Origin: Poronia punctata | Lineage: Eukaryota; Ascomycota; Sordariomycetes; Xylariales; Xylariaceae | DNA: 64,000 bases | Assembly: GCA_022579005.1 (NCBI GenBank) | Contig: MU401455.1 | Span: 496,001-560,000 of the forward strand | Direction of reading: 5' to 3' | In this document: positions 35,233 through 47,760 of the stretch, one piece after another | How positions within the stretch are numbered: position 1 is the first letter of the stretch | How the letters are laid out: the number at the start of each line of letters is the position of its first letter | Notes under the pieces: generated by a model | Database searches by the model: none | The model's input: only the letters and a program-made list of their open reading frames with translations | Told to the model about the DNA's origin: nothing | Translations under genes and position numbers: made by a program

Positions 35233-37106
35233 ATGCCCATTTTCAAGAGCAAACACCCCGACATCTCCTGTAAGTTCACAAGCATCTTGTCTTCCGGCGC
35301 TTTGCTTTGCTGACATATGATTCAAGTTCCCCAGGATGTAACGATCTGGGAATGGCTGTTCGAGGCGAGTTCGAAATATTCGCCGTTGAACAGATATCGG
35401 GAAGAAGAGTTGGCTGGTTACGTAGATGCCATTACCAAGGAGAGGGTCTCGTGGAAAGACGTCAAAGAGGCCGCGACTTATATCTCTACCACTCTGGCTA
35501 GGGAATATGGTTTGAAGGAGGGCGATACGGTATCGTTGTTTAGTAGAAATACGATATGGTATCCCGTCATGCTGTTCGCTTCTATGCGCGTTGGTAATGC
35601 TTGTCTCTCCGTTCCCCCTTACTTGTGAGTATGTGGTTAATTGATATTTTGGGAGATAGGCGGCGTGGTCTCGGGTGCATCTCCCGCTTATAACGTCGAG
35701 GAAATGACACACGCGCTCCGCACAGCAAGCGCAAAGTTCATCGCTACACACCCCACGTCCATCGAAATCGCTGCCAAAGCAGCGAGTAATGTGGGGATAC
35801 CAAAGGAAAACATTTTCCTACTCGAAGGGGAGCTTGATGGTTATACCACCATCAAGGACCTCATCGCCAGAGGAAAGCAGTACGGAGACTCGAATCAGGC
35901 CCCTGTCACCAAGTTACCCGCGGGCAAGAAGAACAAGGATGTCTGCGCGCTTCTCAGTTTCTCGTCTGGCACTACGGGATTACCAAAAGCCGTCAGTATC
36001 CACCAACGAAATATGCTTTAAATGCTTTACTGATTTGAGAATGGATATAGGTGATGATCGCCCACCAGAACGTCATCGCCCAGGCGTTACAGATCGAGCC
36101 TCTGACGCCGGCCGATCATAAAAAGGTGCTTGGTGTCTTGCCCATGTTTCATATCACCGGCATCGTGCACAGCATGCACTTCCCTCTGCTCATCAATGCC
36201 GAAGTCATCATGCTGCCCGCCTTCGGCATGGAGTCCATGTTGAAGACGATAACGGAATACCAGATCCCCGAGATACTTCTCGTGCCGCCCATCCTCATCC
36301 GTCTGGTACGTGACCCGATTGTCGATAAGTTCGATCTCAGCTGCGTGAAGCGGATATCCAGCGGCGCGGCGCCCGTGTCGGAGGAGATCCTGCAATTACT
36401 CAAGGAAAAGTTCCCCGGCAGCGGGTTCAAGCAGGGTTATGGCATGACCGAGTCGTGTTCGTGCATCACGGCCCATCCGCCTTGGGCGTACGATTACCGC
36501 TATGCCCATAAAGTGGGCACGATCGTCGCCAGTACCGAGGTGAAGCTGATCAAGGAAGATGGGACAGAGGCTGGTATTGGCGAGCCGGGTGAGATCCTAG
36601 CCCGGGGTCCGCAGGTCGTCATGGGATATCTGAACAACGAGCGGGCTACCAGCGAGACGTTTGATGCCGACGGCTTCCTGCACACGGGTGACCAAGGCGT
36701 CATCGACGACGAGGGCTTCATCACCATCACGGACCGCATCAAGGAACTCATCAAAGTCAAAGGCATCGGTGTCGCGCCCGCCGAACTAGAGGATCTTCTC
36801 CTAGGTCACAACGCCGTCGAGGATTGCGCCATCATAGCTACCCCCGACGACCGAGCCGGTGAAAGGCCGAAAGCGTATGTTGTTCTGAAGAAGGGGGTCC
36901 AGGCTGGCGAGAGTATCGGGCAGGATATCATCGCTTATGTGGAGAAGAATAAAGTAAGGCATAAGTGGATAAAGGAGGTGGAGTTTATCCAAGAGATACC
37001 CAAGAGCCCGAGCGGCAAGATCTTGAGGAGAGTATTGCGGGACCTGTCAAAGAAGGGAGCTTCTGGGATTGTGGTTACGGCCAAGGAGACGAGAGCAAAG
37101 TTGTAG
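35233..37106 (+). CDS. 4-coumarate-CoA ligase-like acyl-CoA synthetase, peroxisomal
   Basis: Exons 35233-35269, 35327-35593, 35660-35991 and 36051-37106 give 563 aa. The adenylate-forming core is complete: the phosphate loop SSGTTGLPK (203-211), the YGMTES adenine loop (342-347), HTGD (423-426), the hinge ITDRIKELIKVKG (438-450), and the catalytic lysine in PSGKILRR (Lys535). The last three residues are AKL, a PTS1 peroxisomal signal. Such enzymes activate aromatic or medium-chain carboxylic acids to CoA thioesters via an acyl-adenylate, often for peroxisomal beta-oxidation. The exact substrate cannot be read from sequence. Exon 1 encodes only MPIFKSKHPDIS and joins at FPQDVTIWEW, a family-typical opening. 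The third intron starts GTCAGT, and its AMP-motif junction (KA/VMIAHQN) confirms the splice. Confidence 0.93.
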
Positions 37107-37605
37107 AAATATACGTCACGAGAACATACGAGTTGAAGAAAATTACCCATTATTTTCAGTTTCGTTTTTCCTATCAGAGCGCATGATCAAAAGAAGATTT
37201 AACTCGTAACAGACAGTCCAGAGAAAGGCCGAATGAAGCTATCGTGAATAAATGCAGAACGTCGACAGCACGGGTGCCGGCCCCAGAGTGGATCGTATTA
37301 CCGTAAAGATTCGGCTCGCACCGTGTTTAGCTAATTTCCTCTGTGGGGCATATTCTAAGTTAGAGAGTTGTCAGGGGGCACCCATTGACACGTATTAGCG
37401 TGCATTTCCCAGGCACTACTCATATTCTAGCCTACGATTTAACGCCGTTATCACCGAATGTCATTAACGCCACCAAGACTCCAAGAAGCCATAAGCCCCC
37501 TCCGTCAATCGGGTAAATTCATTGTCAGAACGAAATCTGGCACGTCGCCGGCCGAGAGTGCTAGCAGAGGAGCACCTACCTCTTGTCAGAATAACCAAGC
37601 CCGAA
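37107..37605. other. Short tandem intergenic
   Basis: 3' flank of the ligase gene and promoter of the F-box gene. The frame of the F-box gene stays open to about 37522 but has no ATG before 37606. Confidence 0.5.
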
Positions 37606-39339
37606 ATGTCTGAAAAGCGGAAGCGCGCCATTCTCGACGAAACCTGCCGGTCAAAGACAGTCAAACGAACGCGACACACCATAGCACCCGATTTGTTATC
37701 GCCCTTATCCGACGAGCTACTCGTGCGCATCCTGTCCTTCCTTCCGCTGCAGGATCTCTTGAATATTTCCCCGGTGTCGGATCGGTTCTACCATCTCGCC
37801 GGTGACTCCCAAATCTGGAAGCGTTTATACTATTCGCGATTCGTCTTACCCCGCGCCCTCCGACTCCCCGGCTTTCGAGATGGATCTGTCCGAGATGGGA
37901 AACTCCACTACTCTTCGCGTCGTACGATATGGGCCGACGGTCGAAAGGGTGGTTGGGTCGATATGCGGTCTCGCGAAGACGGGGATCGTTGCAACTGGAA
38001 GAGACAATACAAGCTTCGCCACAACTGGGCAAAGGGGAAATGTGCCGTGGAGGAGTTACAACTGGGGAACGACGCAGAATCCGCCAGGCCTATCAGATCC
38101 CCTAAAGTCCTGGTGAAGGTCTTGGAGGGGATCGCCGTGACTGCGGACCCGGTCACGGGTCTTCGCGCCTGGGATTTGAAGACGAGACAGCTCCTTGCTC
38201 AGGTGCTCATAGGCGAGGAAGCACCAAGTTGTATAGCCCTCGACGACCAGAATTTGAAAGACGGGGCTCTAGGCGTAGCTCTTGGCTTCACTGACGGAAG
38301 CTTTGGCACATGGGAGTTGAATATTGAAAAGAAGCAAATCACCCGGATATATCGACACGAAAAGTCGAGTAATGGAGAGATTGTTGGCATTTCGTTCTCA
38401 TACCCTTATATGTTAACAGCAACGAGTTCTGTTCTCATATCTTTGTACACATTCGAGAGCCACTCCGTCCCGGTACAGCCCGACCACGATCCTGGCGGAC
38501 GGGGCGAGACGGAAAGGAAAAATCCAAAAACCTCCAGAGCCGGGCATTTGCGGGGACCGGATCCGGCAACATCGACGGGATCTGGGTCGACAAGAGAAGA
38601 TGGGCTGAAAGAAATACCGGCCAAGAAAGGCGATGGGGGACTATCTGCGCCATATCTCCTCACCTCGTTAAAATCGCACACGGCAAGAGCGCCGCTCGCC
38701 CTATCACTGAGAAGAATAAGCGGAAGCACAATCGCTTCTATAGCATACACATTTTCTACCATGCGCGGATGGTCTTTAGGGATTCAGGAGTTGCACATTC
38801 GGCCTTCTAGATCTAAACTAGATTCACGCCCGGACATTATTACAACACAACTAGCGTATAGTCTACCGGTCGAGGAAACACCGATACGTAGACGGAGAGA
38901 GAGTCCGGTAACCGAGACATATGCCTCGGGGGATGGGCCGACAAGTTTATCATATACACACCCCTACCTCCTCGCCACATTGCCGGATAACACATTGGTA
39001 TTACATCTGTGCACATCAAGCTCGTCATCGTTATCAATCACACCCGGGATCCGTCTATGGGGCCACACGTCGGGGATAAGTGACGCAGAAATCACAGCGA
39101 GGGGTAAGGCAGTCAGCGTAAGCTGTCGCGGGGAGGAAATCCGAGTGTGGGAACTGGAAGGACGGACAAACGGGAACAGCAGTATCGAGGTCAGACCGAC
39201 GGCCAAGGATATAGATATACTAGCAAAAGACCAATGGGATCATAGACGAAACTGGGTCGGGTTTGACGATGAGATGGTCATTGTTCTGAAGGAGTCGAAT
39301 GAGGGGAAGGAGAGCCTTTTGGTTTATGATTTTACATGA
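37606..39339 (+). CDS. F-box protein with C-terminal beta-propeller-like region
   Basis: Single exon, 577 aa. A basic head (EKRKRAILDE, SKTVKRTRH) precedes an F-box at residues 30-75: LSPLSDELLVRILSFLPLQD, then LLNISPVSDRFYHLAGDSQIWKRLYYSRFV. The rest has spaced WD-like blades with GxxxxxW and AWDLKTRQLLA, GFTDGSFGTWELN, GHTSGISDAEI and EEIRVWELEG. It is probably a substrate adaptor of an SCF ubiquitin ligase; the target is unknown. A Ser/Thr/Gly-rich insert at about 315-360 (DHDPGGRGETERKNPKTSRA region) is likely disordered. The start at MSEKRKRAIL is the first ATG of the frame. An upstream exon with a longer N-terminus is possible because the frame is open for 84 bases upstream. Confidence 0.82.
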   Translation: MSEKRKRAILDETCRSKTVKRTRHTIAPDLLSPLSDELLVRILSFLPLQDLLNISPVSDRFYHLAGDSQIWKRLYYSRFVLPRALRLPGFRDGSVRDGKLHYSSRRTIWADGRKGGWVDMRSREDGDRCNWKRQYKLRHNWAKGKCAVEELQLGNDAESARPIRSPKVLVKVLEGIAVTADPVTGLRAWDLKTRQLLAQVLIGEEAPSCIALDDQNLKDGALGVALGFTDGSFGTWELNIEKKQITRIYRHEKSSNGEIVGISFSYPYMLTATSSVLISLYTFESHSVPVQPDHDPGGRGETERKNPKTSRAGHLRGPDPATSTGSGSTREDGLKEIPAKKGDGGLSAPYLLTSLKSHTARAPLALSLRRISGSTIASIAYTFSTMRGWSLGIQELHIRPSRSKLDSRPDIITTQLAYSLPVEETPIRRRRESPVTETYASGDGPTSLSYTHPYLLATLPDNTLVLHLCTSSSSSLSITPGIRLWGHTSGISDAEITARGKAVSVSCRGEEIRVWELEGRTNGNSSIEVRPTAKDIDILAKDQWDHRRNWVGFDDEMVIVLKESNEGKESLLVYDFT

Positions 39340-41284
39340 TGATACCCCCCCTCTTAGCTACCTAGTGAAATGATGATATTTAAATGAGGAAAAACGTGGA
39401 TTTACTGAGATGGCATGGACATCTCCTTGGTTTAGCGCTGTATCCATCTTCTCCCCGGCATGGAGAGAGTACGTTATTTAGATCTGGCCACGGGATGTCG
39501 ATAGGACCATATGTTGCACCGAAACTTGTCCCGTGCCCGCTTGCTTGCTTGTTGTCAAGTACAGACAGTATCGATAGGTACTCGATCGCAATCCAATGTT
39601 GAACCATGACGTCGCATGCCACCATGGCTCGGCTACACGCATATGTAGGTACATACATAATCTAACTCTATAGAACTTTGCTTGGCCAAGCACGGACACG
39701 AGATAATGATAATGCAGGGTAGAAGGTATCACTGACCCTTCATTTACCTATGTGTACGTGACAGATGTACAAGTAATTATAATGTATGATCTGTTTGCCC
39801 AACCCAGCCATATACAGGTAATAGGTTGATCGATCCATTGTAAAAAACACAGTGACAAGAGAGTCCGGAGACAAACCGTCCGTGGATCATCTAACCTTCC
39901 ACCGCGGCTTGTCATGTTTCTGTGCGTGTACTCGTAACAATAGAAAGAGGGGGGAAAGAAAGACCCGGAAGGGAGATAAAAGATCATAGTTGATCATTTG
40001 TTATTAAAAAGGTTTGCTTGAATTAACATAAAAGGAACGGCGATGATCAGATGCCATGTTGCAATTACCTAACTAGATGTTGCAATAACCTAAAGAGCTT
40101 GCCCAGGCCAATTATTAAATTTCCTGTCCTGTTCTAGTTAATTAGTTATTAGTTACACAATAAAGATAAACTACCGGACCCGTTTGCTTTGTTGATCTAT
40201 CTAACTCGGAGGCAAGGTGAATTAATTCGGGCCATTTATTTGTACGAGTACTGGTACAGGTACAGGTACAAGGAATCATCAAGGGTTCAGCCACGGATGA
40301 TTTGAGCAAGGGTACAATACTCTTTCTCCTTGTAGGAAACCATCAAATTCAAATCAACCCCTAAATGCTAAACAGAGTCCAGTGTATATATGTGTATACC
40401 TAATACTTACCTATACATATTGTTTGTATATCTAGAATTACCTACATCGTACGAGCTTTAAGCTATAACTAGAATCTCATTAGCTTAATGTTAACTACTT
40501 GTAGATTGACATTGGCACACTAGACTTTACAAGCCACAGTAAAGAACAGTGTTGCAATGTGGATCTTCTGCATATAAAAAGGGATGATGTTGTGTTGTTT
40601 GCCTTTGCCCTACCTATTCAAATGTTATAAGTAAGCGATTTATTTGTCTTATGTGTCTCTTTAGCAACGCCGTTTGCGCTAGGGTCGGTAGAATTGATAT
40701 TATCAAATATTAATATACACTGGATAGCTTGCGCGTAGGTAAAAGGCTGGCGTGTAAAAGGAATAGGTACCTATTCTTTTGACTGTCCTGCTGGTCGCCT
40801 CTCGGTGGACCGTATACATACAGACTCACCCCCCGGGTCGGTCAGCCGAAGGAGGATACAGTAACAAAACCGGAAAACAATTCTCAACTCTGGGATGATG
40901 TACGTGTAGGGTATTCAAAGTGCTACCCGTTCAGAAATCGGGATTTTCTTCGAGGGTTACGGAATAGGTAGCTCCTTGTTGAATGGTCGATCTTGTATTA
41001 CACAACTTTGTCTGGACATCCACCTCCTCTAATCTCTACGTGCCTACTACGTGTTGTACATTAACCCGTTCTACTGCCACAGAATCTGTTGTATTCCTTG
41101 GACTTTTCCAGTATCTTAGATATGTGGCTCTGAAAACTTACATATATTACAAGTAGTTACCTTATATACCTTATATATCCAATATTTACTTCGCAAAACC
41201 TTATTATAAATCCCATCCTTCTGTCGTCCCCTTTTTCTCCTTACGTGTAGTTATATATGCGAAAAGCTCTCTATAAACACAATC
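39340..41284. other. 1.9-kb intergenic region
   Basis: AT-rich, no gene seen. TACTCGTA at 39929 and TACGAGTA at 40243, the latter followed by three GGTACA units. A probable promoter and leader of the gene at 41285 lies at the right end. Confidence 0.5.
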
Positions 41285-42261
41285 ATGTCATACGCAGATA
41301 CATATACCAAGAAGCCCATCACAGACATATTCACCAATGACACGGATATCGACCGCCGGGAATGTAAAAGGACAGTGCCAATGAGGGCTCTACTTCTCGC
41401 CCCCGGGCGAACAGGTACTGCTTGTACGTGTGATCGATCTCTTTTTTATCCAGCATTCTTGTTCTTCCCGGGAAATGCCCAGGTTAGAGATAGATGGATT
41501 TTTTTTTAACAAAACATGGTAACTAACACGAAAATCCCATTTCAGCCATGCGAGCGGCGATGAAACAACTCGGCTTCATCGACACATACCACATGATGAA
41601 CTGCTCGATAGAGAACCCGCCGGACGCACTCCTCTGGATGGACGCCCTACGGGCCAAATACGACGGCGTAGGCTCCTTCACCCGCAAGGACTGGGACAAG
41701 CTACTAGGGAACTCCCAAGCGGTATGCGACTGGCCGGCATGCGCCTTTGCCAAGGAGCTGATAGAAGCCTATCCGGAAGCCAAGGTGGTCATGACGACGC
41801 GGGACGTCGACTCCTGGCACGCCTCGACTCTCAAGACCGTCTACTGGCGCGCCACCGACCCGGAGCTGCGGCTGCTGTCCAACTTCAGCTGGGCCGCAAG
41901 GATGTATTACCCGATGCTGAAGAAGTTCTTCGATGCCTTTTTCGAGGGCGATTTCCCGAACCGGGGAAAAGATGTCTTTACGAGCCATTATGCGGCAGTC
42001 AGGAAGTTGGTCCCGAAAGAAAGATTGCTAGAGTATCGTGTCCAGGACGGTTGGGCGCCGCTTTGCGACTTTCTCCATGTCCCCGTGCCGGAGGACGTGC
42101 CGTTTCCGAATGTCAACGATAATTCGGATTTCATCTCGAGATCGCGCCGAAGGAATAGGGCTCAGATGTATAACGTCGCGCTTCAGGCCTTGGAAATCCT
42201 GGGGATACTGTTACTTGTGCTCTATCTGGTATTTTATGTCCAGAATTCTAGGTTTTCTTAA
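41285..42261 (+). CDS. Sulfotransferase-like P-loop protein with C-terminal membrane anchor
   Basis: Exons 41285-41423 and 41546-42261 give 284 aa. Splicing forms the 5'-phosphosulfate-binding loop GRTGTASMRAAMKQLGF; the intron falls inside it. Further family marks are DWPACAFAKELIEAYPEAKV and MTTRDVDSWHAS (the 3'-phosphate segment), then ERLLEYRVQDGW with PLCDFLHVPVPEDVPFPNVN. This is the large fungal family often annotated as sulfotransferase or, wrongly, as NAD-dependent epimerase. No true substrate is established. A hydrophobic helix (ILGILLLVLYLVFYV) at the very end suggests a tail anchor in the ER or another internal membrane. The 122-nt intron is longer than most here. The body is GC-rich between AT-rich flanks. 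Confidence 0.88.
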
Positions 42262-44674
42262 AGAGGCAAGAAAACGACTCGGTTATGGAGTTTTGGTGGC
42301 CGGATTTAAGGTATCTTTTTGGTTGTTGGGCAAAGGGCACCTGGGATGCAACATCTTTTTTTTTCCCGTCATATTTTACGGCTCTATACTTACCCAATAA
42401 TAAATTTCATACATACATACATGAACACCACCAACATATCCGCCGTGTAGCCCGTGCTTGTGCGGTAGGTAATCCTAAACTCAAAAACACCTACTACTCG
42501 TGCAAACCTCTTCCAGGCCACAACATATACTTCCCTGGCAGCCTGGCACTCTGGCGAATCTTGTATGTTTAGGTGTATGTATTTTGGTTTCCTAAGAAGG
42601 AACGGATTGGACGCCACATGTCCGGCTCCTCCTGACGATCCATGTGGGTGATTTCACTTTATTACACCGGGGCAACTCCCCTTGTCTTGGTTCAGGGGCC
42701 GAACTAGCAACTGCCGCCGCCAGTGCCCGCCACTAAGAAAAAGTCGACGATGGAACCCCAAAAGGCAAAGTCATCTTATATATACCCATCTATTAGGACA
42801 AGAGACATTAGTTATTCGTCTCGGGCAGAGTGTTGGTAAAATAAACATTCATTCACTGTCTGAAAACCTACACGTACGAGTACGACGCAGAAGACGTTGT
42901 ATTTACGTGTACAGTCTTTCACTTACATGCAGATCTTAAGAGGTACCCAAGTACTTAACTCCGGACCCCAAGTGGCTAGGTATTTCTACGTCATATTATT
43001 ACTTTATTTATGAACGCGGCTGTCGGAATATCGGTTCTAGACAAGTGTAATTTTAATCATTTACAAGACAAAAATAGGCATAATAAATACCGATGCATGT
43101 CAACGTACCTAGTTAGAACTTCAAGTTTGAGGTTTCGTTCTGATTTTCCTTAACCGGGGGGCAAAGATCGGGGGATCAACACCGATAACCGCGACGGCCC
43201 GTGTCGGTAGTCGGTGTCTTCCGACGATCAATTCTACCGGCTCGCGGGTTTGTAGATAATTACCATATATGTCAGGTTATTTGGTCCAACCTCCAGCACT
43301 GGAAAGCGATGATCTATCTTGAAGCTTGACTACGAGTAAGAAAGTCTGGCAGAGAATTAGGAGATTGTCAACAAGGGCTGCGTCTCACCATCACTTTCCT
43401 GTACGTGGGCTCCGGTCCTTTGTATCGCTTGACCTTTTTAAATCTCCGGGACATTTTCTTTCTGAAACGGGCACGACGGGCATGTGCAACCCCCATCTCG
43501 TCTTCGGACAGCTATGATTGTACAAGATTGACTTAGACTCGCCGGAGTTGACATGTATTACAGACTTTCCGTGCCTTTGGACTAGGCATCAACGATTAGC
43601 TCTTCTTTCTTTACATATTTTTCATCACTTCGACACGGACGTTCTATGTGGTAGTCTCTTTGGAAGCGATATTTGCACAAAATATTCAAAGGGTCAACGG
43701 GTATCAGACACAACTACAAGTACTCACCTACAGGTAGGTAGAAGCATCGACCAAAGGTAAAAGTTGGAAGCCACATAATTGAAGAGCGTCGCCCCGCGAC
43801 TATCAAATTCGATTAAATTTCAAGTCGGTCTTTTACTTTTAGCCAGATACCTAGACTTATTCAGCTGATCAACTCGTCGTAAAGATACCTCCTTACTTTA
43901 GGGACTGACCGTCGTTTATATTTGTTATTGTAAAATCATACCTGAGAGTATGTTGTACAAGTACGTGCCTACCTACGAGTACCGTAGAAAGTCGTGGTCG
44001 TACCTGAACGTTTATCCGCTTCGGCAGGGATCCATTTCCAAGACCCAGTGATGAGTTCCTCAAGTACAGGTACATGCTAACCCTTGGTTCCATGATCGTC
44101 ATCTGTGGCTGAACCTTTTTCTTGATACACACCCTCTACACTTTACCTACTATTTGCCGTGCTACACTTTCTGAGCAACTAGCAGACGAGAGAGATGGAT
44201 GATCAATCGTCAGTCGTCACAGGTAGGTGACCAAGACTCCTTCTCGACGGGGATAACTGTACGAGTATGGTTGTAACTTGTGGACCTGTGATGAAGATCG
44301 GATTCAGTCAATGCTTCCTCCATTGGATAGTATCTGCACGTACAGGTCTGATAGATCGTCCACATCCTATCTACTCCTTTTCCAGAACCACTACGCCGGC
44401 TATTTCAATATTGCTTTCTGATCTAGAATTGTGGCAATTGCAGTACTCGCGCCCTCGCACCTACGGGCAACGGCGCGCCATTGTCCTTGCCGTCCGTGTC
44501 TTCGACTCTTCGTCCTCCGTAGCTCCATCTGTCCATCTACCTTGGTGCTACGCCGAGTACTGTGCACGTTGATTCCTAGTTTGATTTGTCTAGACTACAT
44601 TATATCCATCTGGGATATCGTAACGCGTATTCTTTTTCCCCGTATACCTGCCCCTCCCCCTCCAATCGCCCAGG
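42262..44674. other. 2.4-kb intergenic region
   Basis: No supported gene. Octamers TACGAGTA at 42875, 43331, 43974 and 44260, with TACACGTA/TACGTGTA variants near 42870 and 42903. At 44194 a short frame (ATG GAT GAT CAA) ends in a good donor, CACAG/GTAGGT, and could be a leading exon of the MFS gene, but I cannot connect it. Confidence 0.45.
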
Positions 44675-46728
44675 ATGGCGAGGACGACAGCAGGGACATG
44701 CACAATCCACGGACACGCGAGGTCATCATCACTCCAACTACAGGCTTCAGAGCAACGAGCAGTGCGGTTATCCAAGGAGGTCGAATGTGATGACCAGATG
44801 AGTATACCGGAGCCAGAGAAACGGAAAGCCGATGGTCCCGTCACATGGATGTCATTACCTCGAAAAGACCAGCTCGCAATCCTATTCCTTTCCCGACTCG
44901 TCGACTTTCTCCAAGTCGCTTCCCTCCAGGCATACGTCTTCTACCAGCTCAAGAGCTTCGACAAGACGCTGTCCGACTCGGAGATCTCGAGCCAGGCCGG
45001 ACTGTTACAGGGTGCGTTCACGGGAGCGCAGGTATTGACTGCGGTGCTGTGGGGAAAAGCGGCGGATGCGAGCTGGTGTGGTCGGAAGAATGTTCTGGTC
45101 ATCGGACTCTTTGGAACGGCGATTTCCTGCATTGGTTATGGTTTTGCCACTAGTTTCTGGACAGCTGCTTTCTGGCGCGTCGTGGGAGGTGGTGTAAATG
45201 GGACGGTTGGCATAATGTGCGCTCGTCCTTTTTCTTCTTTTCTCTGCTCCCCATGTGAGTCTGTGATAAAAAAACGGCTCCTATCTAGCTAACAATTGTC
45301 ATCTCTCAGTCGAACCATGATTGCCGAGATAACTGTCGAGAGAAAATATCAGTCGAGGGCATTTCTGATCTTGCCCATTAGCTTCAGCGTGGCAAGTTCT
45401 TTGGGACCATGTGAGGGTTCTCCCGTAGTGTTCAACCCCCGTGCTATTTATCCATCGCACGTTACTCACATCGTTTCGTGCTCATAGTGATGGGTGGTGT
45501 GTTGGCCGATCCTACCATGACATTGCCCGGCTTTTTTGGCGAGGGCGCCATCTGGGGTTACGACTGGATATTCAAATACCCCTATGCTCTTCCCAGTTTA
45601 ATCAACACCGTAACATTGGCTCTCACCGGGTTGGTTGTATTTTTCGGCCTTGAAGAGGTGTGTACCCTTTTTACATTAGGCCAGAACCTACCTTTGTGCG
45701 CGAGAGAGAACAGAAGCTAAGGAAAACAACAGACATCGAGCAAGAGACGTCACAAGTTCGACCTAGGGTTACATCTCTCACGTCGATTCAGGACATCGAT
45801 CTTGCGCCGACCAGTCGACCAGGGATATCACAAACTCGAGACTTTCAACAACACGCCAGATTCCCCAACTATTAATTTCAACGTAGAAAAGGGATTTGAT
45901 TTACAACAACAACGACAACAAGCCCCTATTCCATCAAAGTCTCAAACATCGACAAGGTCAAGAACCCTCCCATTCCGCCGCGTCTGGACCCGAAACGTCA
46001 TCCTCACCCTCGTGACCGAAGCCCTGTTCGATTTCCAACTAGGCGCATTCACCAATCTCTGGACCCTCTTCCTCTCGAGTCCGCGACCCACCCCCTCGTC
46101 CTCGCAACTAGGACAGACCTCGTCCCTACCATTCGTCTTCGCCGGCGGTCTGGGCATGCCGGCCTCCACCGTCGGCCTCGCCACCTCGATCCTCGGAATC
46201 CTAGGCATGCTGCTCCAAATCTTCGCCTACCCGCCCATCCACGCGCGTCTGGGCACCCTGCGCGGCTTCCGCTACTTCATGGCCTTGTTCCCCGTAGCGT
46301 ATTTCCTCGCGCCGTATCTCGCCGTCTTACCATCTACCGCGTCCGGGCCGGCATCCGGTATCGTCATGTGGATGTTCATGACAATCGTGCAGTTATTCCA
46401 AGTCATGGCCCGCACCGTTACCTTACCGGCGAGCATCATCCTGTTGAACAACTGCAGTCCGCATCCGAGCGTGTTGGGGCTCGTGCACGGGCTCGGCCAG
46501 AGCGTCTCGGCCGGGTTCCGCACAGTCGGCCCCGTCGTGGCCGGTTGGTGGTACGGTGCTAGTCTCGAGGCTGGCGTTGTCGGTGCGAGTTGGTGGGGCG
46601 TTGCTTGTGTCGCGGCTTTGGGATGTCTTGCTTCGTTTTTTATTTATGAGGGGAGTGGACATGAGATTATTCTGGAAGGAGAGGAGGAGGAGGAGGAGGA
46701 GGAGGAGGAGGAGAAACTTTTAGAGTAA
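44675..46728 (+). CDS. MFS transporter (DHA1-like), central frame disrupted or mis-spliced
   Basis: The first half reads well in exons 44675-45216, 45310-45410 and 45488-45657. A cytosolic head ends GPVTWMSLPRKDQ, and helices 1-6 include GRKNVLVIGLFGTAISCIG, the MFS loop 2-3 region, and GPLMGGVLADP, formed by splicing. The second half, from about 45950 to the stop, is one open frame with six more helices and a poly-Glu tail. The central cytosolic loop is the problem. After GLEE (45657) the homologous continuation RPEPTFVREREQKLRK starts only about 22 bases later in another frame, too close for a normal intron. A second frame change is needed near 45814-45886. DHA1-like proteins export or import small molecules by proton antiport. 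Either an unusual splice, a sequencing slip, or a recent frameshift is present. Confidence 0.65.
46681..46713 (+). repeat. GAG trinucleotide repeat (poly-Glu tail)
   Basis: A run of GAG/GAA codons encodes eleven consecutive Glu at the C-terminus of the MFS protein. Confidence 0.9.
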
Positions 46729-47760
46729 AAGAACCAAGATTACCTACCTACCTAGATAATATCTTTATATCTTGCTGTACATACCTACATACTAACATGC
46801 AAATCTTGTCAATGTACATACAATACAATACATTACATGTATTATATATACTATTAATCTGTCCGTTATTTTTTATAAGCAAGGCCTTAACGTATAATTT
46901 ATTAAAACAAAACCTAATATTTCATCAAACGCAGCCATCATGACTACATTACATCACCGTACCTACGAATAAAGAGTAAATAGTCAAGACAAGTTCTAAG
47001 TTCTTCCACCCCCCCGTCTTATACCTACATGCTATATACACTCCTCAAGATATCCGGCCGGTCTGTATGTAACTAACAGTGATTGATAAACTAGCACTAA
47101 TTCCTTTTTATAACGGGTAATTAGATTAAAAAGAAATTATATATACTTCCTGAACCTACTGGATTTGCCAACAGTATACTCGCTTCTTAGAAAGAAGACT
47201 ATCTAGCACATACCTATCCTACAACTCGAACTATCATCGACTTTACATACATACCTATTCGCACCTTGCCCATTCGATTTTTTGTAAACTCTTTTTTTAA
47301 ATTGCTTGACGTGTTTATGGTCTTTATCCTGCACTCACTTTACCTGAGAGATTCAAGCATTTCCGAAACAAAAGGCAAATTTTACGATATGAATAGCATA
47401 TATATATGTGTATAGATTTACATGACATAAATATCTCTGCCTGCGAAAGAAACAACTTTTTAAAATCTCATGCCAAGCATATTCCCCAAGAGACGTCCCA
47501 CTCCAATATGTACAGAACCCCTGTATCGGCATGGGGGGACAGGTCAAGCGTCAAGATGTACGAGTACTCTAAGCCATCAAATTACAAAGCAATCTTACGA
47601 GTAAATAAACTGCTTATACTTCCCTCTCATTCAAGCAAGGGGTCCAAAAATCGGTTGAGAAAAGAAAACCACAAGCGAAAAGAAGACTGAACAATATTTT
47701 CCATCTCACCAAAACTACCTACCTAGTCGTAAATCAATCGAAATATAGCAATTGTCAAAA
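46729..47760. other. Intergenic, AT-rich
   Basis: No gene seen. TACGAGTA at 47559 and 47596. The 30 bases before 47761 form a plausible leader. Confidence 0.5.
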
